Origin: a virus
IMG/VR virus record: IMGVR_UViG_3300036820_000017
Coordinates: 1-64,000 of that record
Length of the DNA: 64,000 nucleotides
Direction: 5' to 3' (one strand)
This document shows positions 54,898 to 62,418 of the stretch, one piece after another. Each line of letters begins with the position of its first letter. Within the stretch, counting starts at the first letter, position 1. The notes under the pieces were generated by a model. It was not told the DNA's origin. It saw nothing but the letters and a program-made list of their open reading frames with translations, and did no database searches. Position numbers and translations under genes: made by a program.

Positions 54898-55374
54898 TCA
54901 GGCCGACGAGATCAACCAACGCGACTTCTGCTCGCTCAGCGTCATGACCTCGGGGCTTGCATTGAACGCGACCGTCGCCTGTCTTCCGATGACGACCACC
55001 TTCGAGATCGTCAGACTCGTGAACTTCGACAGTGCTCCCTTGATCTGCTGGTAGGTGGCGCAGGCTTGGCCAGCCTGGCTGTTCCCGGCGCCCTGGCATT
55101 CGGTAGCGGTCGGACCGCCGGTCAGCGCCGTGCACGTGCTTCCGAGCTTGCCGGTTGTCAGCTGGCAGGCTTGGCGAATCTGGTTCTGCCCGAGTTCGAC
55201 GGTGAAGTCGTTCACGACGGTGCGCACTTGCTGGCTGGGGTTTGGCTTGGAGTTCGAGCTCGACCCGCCGCAGCCGGCGACGCCGAGCGCGACCAGCACG
55301 ACGGCGATCGGGACGCCTCTCGTGCCCCGTCTGGACGCTGACTGGACGATTGCTGCAGGACTAGGGACGTTCAA
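54898..55374 (-). CDS. Leftward lipoprotein in immunity region
   Basis: From TTG 55374 (minus) the 158-residue product has a basic start, a hydrophobic helix and a lipobox (VVLVALGVAGC then GGSSSNS). A Cys-rich extracytoplasmic domain with four further Cys follows (QACQLTTGKLGSTC, ATECQGAG, QACATYQQ). It should be lipid-anchored outside the cell. Being next to and in the same direction as the repressor, it is probably expressed in the lysogen. Phage lipoproteins in this position often block superinfecting phages; that role is inferred. Confidence 0.78.
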   Translation of the reverse strand: MNVPSPAAIVQSASRRGTRGVPIAVVLVALGVAGCGGSSSNSKPNPSQQVRTVVNDFTVELGQNQIRQACQLTTGKLGSTCTALTGGPTATECQGAGNSQAGQACATYQQIKGALSKFTSLTISKVVVIGRQATVAFNASPEVMTLSEQKSRWLISSA

Positions 55375-55594
55375 GTGACCCGAATCCCGTGCATAAGCTC
55401 CCGGTCCGATTTCCGGTGTCTTATGTCTCGTTGGGGGCGCCTACTCGGGGGTATCCTGCCCGAAAGGCGGGTGCAGAGGGACAGCCCGTAGAGCCATTGG
55501 GGCGTAGGAGAGTGACGGCGCATGGGCGTTGATCTTGAAGTGCTGCCTGGACATAGAGACCGAGAAACCGTGGAGGCCGAACTGGAAGGGCTGC

Positions 55595-56008
55595 TCATGG
55601 AGTTCGCCGCCTTTTTGCCGGTCGACGAGCCGCTGTACCAGCCGGTTGTTGGACTCGCGGCGGCGCTTGACCTCCGGCTGTCGCGAGCAGCGCTTCGAGC
55701 CTTCGTCCCAGTATCTCTCGGTCCGTTGCTGCTGCCCTGACGGCGGTCTCGAGCGCCGCGACCCGGGTCTCGAAGGTCGCCGCGGTGAAAAAGCCGTTGA
55801 GGGCGAAATCCGGTGGCACGCCCGAGGCGTCGGCGAGCGCAAGCAGTTCATCCAGCGTTGCTTCGTCAGGGTTGCTGCGGGCCAGGATCGCACGCAGCCG
55901 GGTGTAGCTGACGCCGGAATCGGTGGCCAGCGTCTCCTGGTCCTTGAGTGTGTAGCCCCATATCGCGCGTGCGATCCGCGCTCTTTCTAGGGCTCCGTTG
56001 ATCGCCAT
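55595..56008 (-). CDS. cI-like repressor
   Basis: The 137-residue leftward protein has an HTH near residues 19-45 (YTLKDQETLATDSGVSYTRLRAIL), a second helical part, then a coiled-coil-like stretch and a basic Pro/Arg-rich tail. It diverges from the Cro-like gene with only 80 bp between them. It lacks a LexA-like protease domain, so induction would not be by classical self-cleavage. A TATCGT lies six bases before its ATG, suggesting a leaderless transcript. Confidence 0.75.
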   Translation of the reverse strand: MAINGALERARIARAIWGYTLKDQETLATDSGVSYTRLRAILARSNPDEATLDELLALADASGVPPDFALNGFFTAATFETRVAALETAVRAAATDREILGRRLEALLATAGGQAPPRVQQPAGTAARRPAKRRRTP

Positions 56009-56088
56009 GGCGGCGACGATACGCGCGTTTTTGCGCCCTGAGAAGCAAAACTTGACACGCCCAGCGCATTTGCGCTACTGTCCGCAAT
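56009..56088. promoter_or_regulatory. Divergent switch region with operator dyads
   Basis: Rightward: TTGACA (56052-56057) and TACTGT (56076-56081, spacer 18) put the start near A56089, the Cro-like ATG. Between them AGCGCA-TT-TGCGCT (56063-56076) is a perfect inverted repeat. A second dyad TTTTGC...GCAAAA (56029-56050) overlaps the leftward promoter. The half-site TTTGCG recurs, including CGCAAA inside the Cro-like gene. These are the expected operators for repressor and Cro-like protein. Confidence 0.7.
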
Positions 56089-56334
56089 ATGTCGTTGACA
56101 GACGCAAATACACGGGAGGCGCAACGGTCGCCTCTCACCCCCCCCGAGATCAAGGCCGAGCGGCTGAACCGCGGCTACAGCCTCCGGGACCTCGCCCAGG
56201 AGATCCACGTCCCCGAAAAGTCGATCCGTCGACTTGAGAACGGACTGGGCGTCAACCCGTCGAACGCGAAGAAGATCGCCGACTTCTACGGCGTCAAGGT
56301 CACCGACCTCATGCCAGTCGAGGCGGCCGCGTAA
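56089..56334 (+). CDS. Cro-like HTH regulator
   Basis: The 81-residue protein has a complete XRE-type HTH at residues 20-76 (IKAERLNRGYSLRDLAQEIHVPEKSIRRLENGLGVNPSNAKKIADFYGV). It is the first rightward early gene and diverges from the repressor, so it probably promotes lytic growth or early autoregulation. No Shine-Dalgarno precedes the ATG; the promoter -10 is seven bases upstream. Confidence 0.82.
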   Translation: MSLTDANTREAQRSPLTPPEIKAERLNRGYSLRDLAQEIHVPEKSIRRLENGLGVNPSNAKKIADFYGVKVTDLMPVEAAA

Positions 56335-56546
56335 TGCCCGCCGCCCGCAAGCCGCAGCTGCGTCACGTCCCGGTTCGGCTGCGCGTCAGCGTGGACCCGG
56401 ACCAGTGGCGCGCGAGCTACGGCCGCGGCGATGAGATGCTCGCGGAGGTCGACGAAGACGTCCGCGTCTATGTGCTCGGGCAGGTGCAGGAGAGCGCGGC
56501 CTTTCATGAGGGCGCGATCGTCTCCGCGCGAAGGGACGGGACATGA
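56334..56546 (+). CDS. Hypothetical protein, 70 aa
   Basis: ATG 56334 overlaps the previous stop (TAATG). The product is basic at the N-terminus, then acidic and beta-rich (DEMLAEVDEDVRVYVLGQVQESAAFHEGAIVSA). No family is recognised. It is in the early operon. Confidence 0.6.
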   Translation: MPAARKPQLRHVPVRLRVSVDPDQWRASYGRGDEMLAEVDEDVRVYVLGQVQESAAFHEGAIVSARRDGT

Positions 56547-56839
56547 GCCCGACGACGGAACTCATCCGGCGGCAGCTTCCGAGCCTGCTGCGCAAGGGCA
56601 TGTATGACGACGCGCGGCTTGCGGGGATGATCGTCCTGGCTGAGCCTGAGCGCATCGGCGACGAGGCCGTCGGCGACTTCCTCATGCGGACGATCGTCGA
56701 GATCGACCGCGACACCGTGGCCGGGTGGCTCGCGGTGGCGGCCATCAACCCGTGGCGGCGAGGCCGGAATCTAACCGGCGATCAGCGCGATCGGCTCGGG
56801 CGCGAGTTGATCGCGTTCTGGAAGGCCGGCCAGTCGTGA
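56543..56839 (+). CDS. Helical hypothetical protein, 98 aa
   Basis: The product (LIRRQLPSLLRKGMYDDARLAGMIVLAEPERIGDEAVGDFLMRTIVEIDRDTVAGWLAVAA) is mostly helical with no known motif. It overlaps its neighbours by four bases on both sides. Confidence 0.6.
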   Translation: MSPTTELIRRQLPSLLRKGMYDDARLAGMIVLAEPERIGDEAVGDFLMRTIVEIDRDTVAGWLAVAAINPWRRGRNLTGDQRDRLGRELIAFWKAGQS

Positions 56840-57120
56840 GCGCCCATCTGCACCTGGTCGGCGTCGAGGAGGCTCGTGGTGGCCTCTCCTCCTACCTCAC
56901 TGCCACGAGCCTTCTGGGCGCCGCCGATGTGCCCCCACAGGCCTCCCGAGCCCAGCGCCCCTTGGCTCGGGAGGCCGCCCCTCTTTGCGACCGCTGCGGC
57001 GTGGTGTTCGCCGTCGACGGGGCGCTGTGCGAATGCTGCCGCGACCGATGGCTTGACGCGCGTGCTGAGCATGCGGCGCTGGTCAACACTGAGCAGGACG
57101 GAGACCCGCAATGGCTGTGA
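56836..57120 (+). CDS. Small Cys-rich zinc-binding-like protein, 94 aa
   Basis: GTG 56836 overlaps the previous stop. C-terminal CDRCG and CECCRDRW, about 20 residues apart, form a zinc-ribbon candidate. The N-terminal half is low complexity. Function is unknown. Confidence 0.55.
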   Translation: MSAHLHLVGVEEARGGLSSYLTATSLLGAADVPPQASRAQRPLAREAAPLCDRCGVVFAVDGALCECCRDRWLDARAEHAALVNTEQDGDPQWL

Positions 57121-57296
57121 CGACGAGTGCTGTTGTCGCGCTCGCGGCCTGGGGCCTGTTCGCGCTGTTCGTGGTCCTGTCGCTGACGCGCGACCTGGTG
57201 CGGTGGTGGCGCGGCCGTCGGACCGCCCATCTTGACGCGGCGCTGAAGGCGTTCATGGCTGACGATCCGACGCCCGCGGGACGACGGCACCGATGA
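57111..57296 (+). CDS. Small membrane protein, 61 aa
   Basis: One membrane helix (SAVVALAAWGLFALFVVLSL) is followed by a basic segment (RWWRGRRTAHLD), so the tail faces the cytoplasm. It overlaps the previous gene by ten bases and the next by four. Confidence 0.6.
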   Translation: MAVTTSAVVALAAWGLFALFVVLSLTRDLVRWWRGRRTAHLDAALKAFMADDPTPAGRRHR

Positions 57297-57472
57297 TCGC
57301 CCCGTGGATCGTCCCGGCCGCGCTCGCTGGCTACCTGCTGGTCGGCCTGACCGCCGCGCGGCTGCTCGGACTGACCGTGTCCTTGCCCCATAAAGACGCG
57401 GGCGCGCCGCTCGACACGGCCGCCCGCATGTCCCATCCGAGAGGTGACTCGAATGAGCACGCAGGATTTTGA
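57293..57472 (+). CDS. Small membrane protein, 59 aa
   Basis: ATG 57293 overlaps the previous stop. A hydrophobic N-terminal half (IVPAALAGYLLVGLTAARLLGLTV) predicts one membrane helix; the rest is polar. It overlaps the next gene by 20 bases. It pairs with the preceding membrane gene. Confidence 0.55.
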   Translation: MIAPWIVPAALAGYLLVGLTAARLLGLTVSLPHKDAGAPLDTAARMSHPRGDSNEHAGF

Positions 57473-57809
57473 CGCACGCAGCGGCAGCCAGCCAGCGATC
57501 ACGATCGGATTCGTGCTCGCGGCGCCTCCCGCGGGCCTGGCCGCGGCTGCGCGCGAGGCGCAGACCGCACTCAACAACGGGTGGGCTGAAGCCCGCTACG
57601 ACAACGAGGCGCGCGAATACGACACCCCGCCGCCCAGGCTGACCAACAGCGAACTCGCGGACCTCGCGATGGAGCGCATCGCCCGCGATCGGGATCAGCC
57701 CGAACGGCGCGCACCCCGGATCCACTGCCATCGCTGCGGCGACAGCGGCGTCATCCGCGACCAGTACGGCTGGGATGCCTGCCCCGACTGCGAAGGAGAC
57801 CGGCGATGA
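57453..57809 (+). CDS. DnaJ-type zinc-finger-like protein, 118 aa
   Basis: I chose ATG 57453 over GTG 57444. The C-terminus has CHRCGDSGVIRDQYGWDACPDCEGD, a CxxCG-x-G...CxxC-x-G pattern like half of a DnaJ zinc domain. The N-terminus is Ala-rich and helical. The partner is unknown. Confidence 0.62.
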   Translation: MSTQDFDARSGSQPAITIGFVLAAPPAGLAAAAREAQTALNNGWAEARYDNEAREYDTPPPRLTNSELADLAMERIARDRDQPERRAPRIHCHRCGDSGVIRDQYGWDACPDCEGDRR

Positions 57810-58069
57810 CGCTGCTCCCGTTCAACGAGGACCAGGTCCGGGCCCTCCACATCCTCGCCATCAAGGGCTACCGGCTGACGATCGTCCACAGGCACGCTGA
57901 CGGCCAACAGCTGATCCTCGCTGGGCGTGACATCAGCGACGCCCGGCTGATCGGAGCTATGGACGCGCACGGCGGGTTCGGCGGCGAGCTCCCCGATCAC
58001 AAGCCGATGAAGGTCGTCGTGGGTGCCCCTCCCGCCGAGCCGACGCTCCGGGAGGTCGCGCCATGGTGA
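57806..58069 (+). CDS. Hypothetical protein, 87 aa
   Basis: The compact alpha-beta sequence (EDQVRALHILAIKGYRLTIVHRHADGQQLILAGRDISDARLIGAMDAHG) has no recognised motif. It overlaps the upstream gene by four bases. Confidence 0.55.
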   Translation: MTLLPFNEDQVRALHILAIKGYRLTIVHRHADGQQLILAGRDISDARLIGAMDAHGGFGGELPDHKPMKVVVGAPPAEPTLREVAPW

Positions 58070-58278
58070 CCACGACCCGTCCCCGGCTGCGCGACCACCT
58101 GCACATCGGCGCTCGCGTCTTCAACGTGCACCAGTTGCGCGTCTACCGGATCGCCGCGCTGTACGACGAAGATCGCACCGCGCAGATCACCAGGGACCAC
58201 GGCCGGTACACGGTCACCTACGGCGACCTGTACCGCCATTTCCGGATCGTCCAACCGTACGCCGGAAGTGTGCGATGA
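58063..58278 (+). CDS. Hypothetical beta-rich protein, 71 aa
   Basis: The product (HIGARVFNVHQLRVYRIAALYDEDRTAQITRDHGRYTVTYGDLYRHFRIV) looks like a small beta barrel with basic and aromatic residues. It ends inside the start of the annealase gene, suggesting translational coupling. Confidence 0.55.
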   Translation: MVTTTRPRLRDHLHIGARVFNVHQLRVYRIAALYDEDRTAQITRDHGRYTVTYGDLYRHFRIVQPYAGSVR

Positions 58279-59162
58279 CTACCGCTCGGACGAGCCAGCG
58301 CGGAACGGCCACGAACGGCCACCCGCCGGCGGCAGACGCGTTCCCGCTTGACACCTTCCGCGAGGCGGCGCTCCACCTGCGCCGCCCCTTCACCACCGAG
58401 GCGGTCAAGTTCAAGGTGCAGGCTACGTGGCCCAAGGACAACCCGACCGCCGGTCTGGTCGTCTGCTACATCGACGCGCGCCTAGTCGTCGAGCGGCTGA
58501 ACCTGATCATCCCGGACCGGTGGGCCGATGCCTACGAGCCGGTCGGTAAGGACCTGCTCTGCCACCTGACGGTCGACGGGATTACCCGCACCGACATCGG
58601 CCAAGGAACCGGGAAGGGCCTCTATTCCGACGCGCTCAAGCGCGCTGCGGTCAAGTTCGGCATCGGCGTCTCGCTCTACGCCACCCCGAAGATGATCGTC
58701 AAGGTCGACGCTGGCCAAGCCAAGCAGCGCCGCAACCGTGACGGGCTGACGCTGGAGGTCACGCCCAACGGCGAGAAGCACGTTCGAGATCTCTACGCCG
58801 CGTGGCTTGACGTGCGCGGCCAGCAGGCGTTCGGGTTGCCGCTGGATCACGGCGACGTGGAGGGCGCGCAGGGCGACGCCGAAGTGGAAGACGCGCCCGA
58901 ACCCGAGCCGACGCACGCCACTCCGGTCGCGCCGCCTCCCGAGCCGCTTCCGGCGAGCGTGGTGGCCGAACTCCAGGCGGCGCGCAAGGACGCGCAGGTC
59001 GACGAGGGATGGCTGCGGATGCAACTGATCGCCGTCGGTGTCGATGACGTGCCCGACCGGATCACGCTGCCGGTGATCACCCGGCTGACTCCGTCGCAGG
59101 CCAACGACTTGCTCGACGCGCTCAACCAGGTCATCGAGGCGAGGGCGACGGGCGAGTCATGA
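58275..59162 (+). CDS. Rad52/22-like single-strand annealing protein
   Basis: ATG 58275 gives 295 residues. The N-terminal half has the Rad52-family core: VVCYIDARLVVERLNLIIPDRWADAYEPV, HLTVDGITRTDIGQGTGKG and YSDALKRAAVKFGIGVSLY. This binds single strands and pairs complementary DNA. A Glu/Pro-rich linker at about 195-235 leads to a small C-terminal helical domain. A recombination role fits the nuclease genes next to it. Confidence 0.82.
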   Translation: MTTARTSQRGTATNGHPPAADAFPLDTFREAALHLRRPFTTEAVKFKVQATWPKDNPTAGLVVCYIDARLVVERLNLIIPDRWADAYEPVGKDLLCHLTVDGITRTDIGQGTGKGLYSDALKRAAVKFGIGVSLYATPKMIVKVDAGQAKQRRNRDGLTLEVTPNGEKHVRDLYAAWLDVRGQQAFGLPLDHGDVEGAQGDAEVEDAPEPEPTHATPVAPPPEPLPASVVAELQAARKDAQVDEGWLRMQLIAVGVDDVPDRITLPVITRLTPSQANDLLDALNQVIEARATGES

Positions 59163-60070
59163 CCGAGAACGTCCAAACGCTCCCAGAGTTCACGCCCGGC
59201 GCGATGGGCATCATCAAGACGCGGCTGCTGCCCGGCGGCTACCAGGTCGACTTCGAGTTCGCGCCGGCTGGGTTCCTCAAGAAGGACGGCGAGCCGCGCC
59301 GCGCCGACTGGCGCGCCTACTACCTCAGCGTCCCCGCCACGCCGACCGAGAAGCGCGCCCGAGTCGAGTCGGTCACCACGATCTGCGACCGCATCCTGCC
59401 CAAGGACGGCCTGCCGCCCTGGTCAGAGCGGATGGGCATCACCGGCACGCTCGAAGCGTTCCGCCGCGGGCTGCTGACCGCGCACTCCACGCCCGAGGAG
59501 GCGGTCCAGGTCGTGCGCTCCAACAAGCTCGGCGCCGACCGCGCCCGCGACGAAGCCGCCGACCGCGGGCTGAACGTCCACGCGATCCTCGAGGACTACA
59601 TGGCCCACGGTCGGGCGCCGAACCCGGCCGACCACCCGGAGCCGCACCGGCCATTCATCCGCGGCCTCGTGAAGTGGCTGTTGTGGGCCGACCCCGAGCC
59701 GGTCGCCGTTGAGATGCTCGTCGCCGACCCCGAGCGCGGGTACGCCGGCCGCCTGGACCTGCTGGCCAACACGCGCGCCGGCCTGACTCTGGTAGACCTC
59801 AAGACCCAGGAGAACGGCGCGATCTACGAGGCCGCGCACGTCCAGGCTCGGCTGTACCGCGACGCCGAGGAACGCTTCGGCGAGCACCGCATCCAGCACG
59901 GCCTCGTCGTCGTTGTCGACGGCTACGGCGGCTTCCGCGAGATGGACCTCGCAGCCGACGCCGAGCTCTCGACGCACGCCCTGGACTTCTACCGGCGCGT
60001 CAAACCGCTCAGCGCCGGCTGTGACTCCCAGAACCGCGCGATCCGTCAGGCCCTCAAGGCGGCGGCGTGA
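59159..60070 (+). CDS. PD-(D/E)XK nuclease (RecB/Cas4-like)
   Basis: The 303-residue protein carries H141 (RGLNVHAILEDYM), E185, D200 (GYAGRLDLLAN), D213-x-K215 (LVDLKTQ) and Q229...Y233 (VQARLY). This is the ordered active site of RecB-like exonucleases. It probably resects phage DNA ends for the Rad52-like annealase encoded just upstream (four-base overlap). Confidence 0.82.
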   Translation: MTENVQTLPEFTPGAMGIIKTRLLPGGYQVDFEFAPAGFLKKDGEPRRADWRAYYLSVPATPTEKRARVESVTTICDRILPKDGLPPWSERMGITGTLEAFRRGLLTAHSTPEEAVQVVRSNKLGADRARDEAADRGLNVHAILEDYMAHGRAPNPADHPEPHRPFIRGLVKWLLWADPEPVAVEMLVADPERGYAGRLDLLANTRAGLTLVDLKTQENGAIYEAAHVQARLYRDAEERFGEHRIQHGLVVVVDGYGGFREMDLAADAELSTHALDFYRRVKPLSAGCDSQNRAIRQALKAAA

Positions 60071-60090
60071 ACCCCAACCAGGAGGCCCCG

Positions 60091-60459
60091 ATGGCAACCA
60101 CCACCAATGAGACGACCGTCAGCATCGAATACGACGGCAAGAAGACCGAGCCCGTGACGCTCAGCGAGTTCGAGCGCCGCACCGACCAGGCCATCGATCG
60201 TCTCCGCGGCGAGCAACTCAGCTTCGACACCGGCGCTGGGTTCAAAGCCGCGCCCGACTTCGCGACCCTGAAGATCGCCGGCCAGTTCGGCGTCGAGCGA
60301 GACCTTCGCTACAAGGAGGCGGTCACGATCACGGTCACCGACGCGAACGGCGAGCTGCTCACGACGAGTCCGGCCACGATCGGCTGGCCCTCGTTCAAAG
60401 ACAAGACCACCGGTGAACTCACGTTCACCGAGCGCGCGCACACCGCGACGATCGACTGA
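60091..60459 (+). CDS. Hypothetical protein, 122 aa
   Basis: ATG 60091 has an AACCAGGAGG Shine-Dalgarno, so the upstream GTG 60067 is not used. The beta-rich product (TTVSIEYDGKKTEPVTLSEFERRTDQAIDRLRGEQLSF, VTITVTDANGELL) shows no known motif, but its place after the nuclease suggests a single-strand-binding or accessory role. Confidence 0.55.
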   Translation: MATTTNETTVSIEYDGKKTEPVTLSEFERRTDQAIDRLRGEQLSFDTGAGFKAAPDFATLKIAGQFGVERDLRYKEAVTITVTDANGELLTTSPATIGWPSFKDKTTGELTFTERAHTATID

Positions 60460-60460
60460 C

Positions 60461-61060
60461 GTGGCTGTCGTCCCGCCAACGGCCGCACGGCCCTACAGCC
60501 GCTCACGGCGATGCTCTATTGACGGCTGCGGGCGCAAGCACTACGGCCAGGGCTACTGCCAAATGCATCTTGCGCGTCTCCGTCGGCACGGTGACCCAGT
60601 CAACGGTTTCGCGCCTAGGGCGCCCGTTGAGGAACGCTTTTGGGCCAAGGTAGAACGCTCGGGCCCAGTGCCGGAGCACGCACCGCATCTAGGGCCCTGC
60701 TGGCTTTGGACCGGAGCGCTAATCAGCACCGGCTACGGTCATCTGAGCCTCGGCGCCCGCCGCTTCTCGCTAGCGCATCGCTACTCCTACGAGTTGCATG
60801 TCGGACCAATTCCGGAAGGGTTGACGATCGATCATCTCTGCCGAGCCATCCGCTGCGTCAACCCCGCTCATCTGGAGCCGGTCACCAATGCGGAGAACAT
60901 CCGCCGGGCAGCGCTGGCTAATGCTCGGTCGCACTGTCCACACGGTCACGAGTACACGCCCGAGAACAGCTACTTCGACCCGAAGGGTGGACGCCGCTGC
61001 CGCGAATGCCAGCGACTGGCGCAACGCGAGCGTTACCGGGAGAGGCTGGTGCTGCGGTGA
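60461..61060 (+). CDS. HNH homing endonuclease (HNH_3-like)
   Basis: From GTG 60461 the 199-residue protein has one Cys/His repeat (CSIDGCGRKHYGQGYCQMH), a CWLWTGALISTGYGHLSL core and the HNH_3 motif IDHLCRAIRCVNPAHLEPVT. A C-terminal HCPHGHEYTPENSY...CREC zinc motif follows. Unlike the copies at 28589 and 52532 it has no hairpin leader; it begins two bases after the previous stop and is read from the early operon. Confidence 0.88.
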   Translation: MAVVPPTAARPYSRSRRCSIDGCGRKHYGQGYCQMHLARLRRHGDPVNGFAPRAPVEERFWAKVERSGPVPEHAPHLGPCWLWTGALISTGYGHLSLGARRFSLAHRYSYELHVGPIPEGLTIDHLCRAIRCVNPAHLEPVTNAENIRRAALANARSHCPHGHEYTPENSYFDPKGGRRCRECQRLAQRERYRERLVLR

Positions 61061-61431
61061 GCGTTCCACCCGCAGTGATTCATGTGTCGGAGGCGGCTCT
61101 CCAACGCGCGGTGGTTGACTTGGCTCGCACGCTGGGCTGGCGCTGTGCCCATTTCTCAGACTCCCGCAAGCAGGTGCGCGGTGGACGCCTAGTCGGCGAT
61201 CGTGGCGCCGCGGGTGTGCCAGACCTGCTCTGCGTCCGAGGTAGCCGCCTCCTGTTCCTCGAACTCAAGACCGAGAAGGGGAAGCTACGCCCGGCGCAGG
61301 AGGACTGGCTGGCCGACCTGCAGGAGGTCGAGAGCGACGCCGCAGGACGCCTCGTCGTGCGCGTGCTCAGGCCCTCGGACTGGGACTCAGGCGTCATCGC
61401 CCGGCTGCTCGCACGGAGGGTCGAACGGTGA
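61057..61431 (+). CDS. VRR-NUC domain nuclease
   Basis: The 124-residue protein has the VRR-NUC active site: D56 in AAGVPDLLCVRG, E69-x-K71 in FLELKTEKGKL and Q81 in PAQEDWL. These small nucleases are often Holliday-junction resolvases or flap nucleases. It overlaps the HNH gene by four bases, in the recombination and replication cluster. Confidence 0.85.
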   Translation: MSVPPAVIHVSEAALQRAVVDLARTLGWRCAHFSDSRKQVRGGRLVGDRGAAGVPDLLCVRGSRLLFLELKTEKGKLRPAQEDWLADLQEVESDAAGRLVVRVLRPSDWDSGVIARLLARRVER

Positions 61432-61628
61432 CCGACCATGCGACATGTCCGGCGACCGGGAAGCGTCGCTACCTGACCATGGAGAGCGCCGAGCACATGC
61501 TCGCGCACCTCATCCTCCACACGCTCAGCCAGCGCCCCTGCCGCGCGTACGAGTGCCAATTCTGCGGCGGCTGGCATCTCACCAGCAAACAGCGCCACAA
61601 GCCCTACGTCCCGAAGGTGACCGCATGA
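61428..61628 (+). CDS. Small Cys/His zinc-binding-like protein, 66 aa
   Basis: The product has HATCPATGKRRY and RAYECQFCGGWHLTS, giving two Cys, then CxxC and nearby His residues, as in small zinc-finger proteins. It overlaps the nuclease gene by four bases. It may bind DNA or partner proteins in replication. Confidence 0.6.
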   Translation: MTDHATCPATGKRRYLTMESAEHMLAHLILHTLSQRPCRAYECQFCGGWHLTSKQRHKPYVPKVTA

Positions 61629-61644
61629 CGAGCCTCTCCGCATC

Positions 61645-62418
61645 GTGAGCACGATCGAGTTCGACAACCGCGCGCCCGAGAACATCAAGATCGTCGTGGT
61701 CTCCGACCGCGCGTTCCGGCTGTGGTTCAACGCCTGCTGCTACTGCAACCGCAACCTGACCGACGGCCGCGTGCCCGCCGCGCTAATCCAAGGTCTTAGC
61801 GTCACCGCAACCAAGCGGACCGTCGGCGAACTACTCAACGCAAGCCTGCTCGAACGCCTCGACGGTGACACCTTTCTAGTGCACGACTACCTCGACCACA
61901 ACCCATCCCGAGCTGATGTCGAGGAGGAGCGCCGACGCAGCCGCGAGCGCACAGCGAAGTGGCGTTCGGGCCAGGATGTGACACGTCACCAACGCATCAC
62001 GAACGGCATACGTGACGCACACGTAACAATCGCAGACAAAGAAGAGAGTCGTACTACAGAGATAGATAGAGCTACAGAAAAGACTCTCCTCGTCTGCGAT
62101 TCGCTTGCGGCTCAGATCCTTGACCGTGACCCGCAGGCCAGTGTGGCGCCACGCAACGACCGGTGGCTGCGGGAAGCGCGGCTGTTGCTCGAACGCGATC
62201 AGCGTGACCCCGAGCTTGTCATGCAGGTGCTGGCGTGGTTGAAGACGGACACGTTCTGGTCGACGGTCATCCTGTCGACACCGAAGCTGCGTGAGAAATT
62301 CACTCAGCTTGTCGCGAAAATGCGCGCCGCTGAAGGCAACGGGACCGTCGGTCTTGGTGGACGCCGTGAGACGCCGAGCGATCTTCTGCGAGCGATGCGA
62401 GGGGACGCGGCGGCATGA
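61645..62418 (+). CDS. Replication initiator / replisome organiser candidate
   Basis: The 257-residue protein has a winged-helix-like N-terminus (DRAFRLWFNACCYCNRNLTDGRV, VTATKRTVGELLNASLLERLDGDTFLVHDYLDHN) like phage replisome organisers. An AT-richer linker follows, then a DnaD-like C-terminal part (WLREARLLLERDQRDPELVMQVLAWLKTDTFWSTVILSTPKLREKF). Such proteins bind the phage origin and recruit the helicase loader. A large inverted repeat lies within the linker-coding DNA, as in lambda O. Confidence 0.7.
   Translation: MSTIEFDNRAPENIKIVVVSDRAFRLWFNACCYCNRNLTDGRVPAALIQGLSVTATKRTVGELLNASLLERLDGDTFLVHDYLDHNPSRADVEEERRRSRERTAKWRSGQDVTRHQRITNGIRDAHVTIADKEESRTTEIDRATEKTLLVCDSLAAQILDRDPQASVAPRNDRWLREARLLLERDQRDPELVMQVLAWLKTDTFWSTVILSTPKLREKFTQLVAKMRAAEGNGTVGLGGRRETPSDLLRAMRGDAAA
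61978..62101 (+). other. Replication origin candidate inside initiator gene
   Basis: AATCGCAGAC (62028-62037) is the exact complement of GTCTGCGATT (62092-62101), and GAGAGTC (62044-62050) of GACTCTC (62082-62088). Together they form a long hairpin with an AT-rich 31-base loop. Just upstream lie CGTGAC/CACGTCAC-like elements, including GTGAC-AC-GTCAC at 61978-61989 and CACGTAAC near 62019, that could be initiator sites. The base composition is visibly lower in GC than its surroundings. Confidence 0.55.

Noticed and set aside
55522-55740. Rightward 72-residue frame starting MGVDLEVLPG
   Set aside because: It runs antisense into the well-supported repressor gene for 146 bp and lacks any motif; shadow frame more likely.
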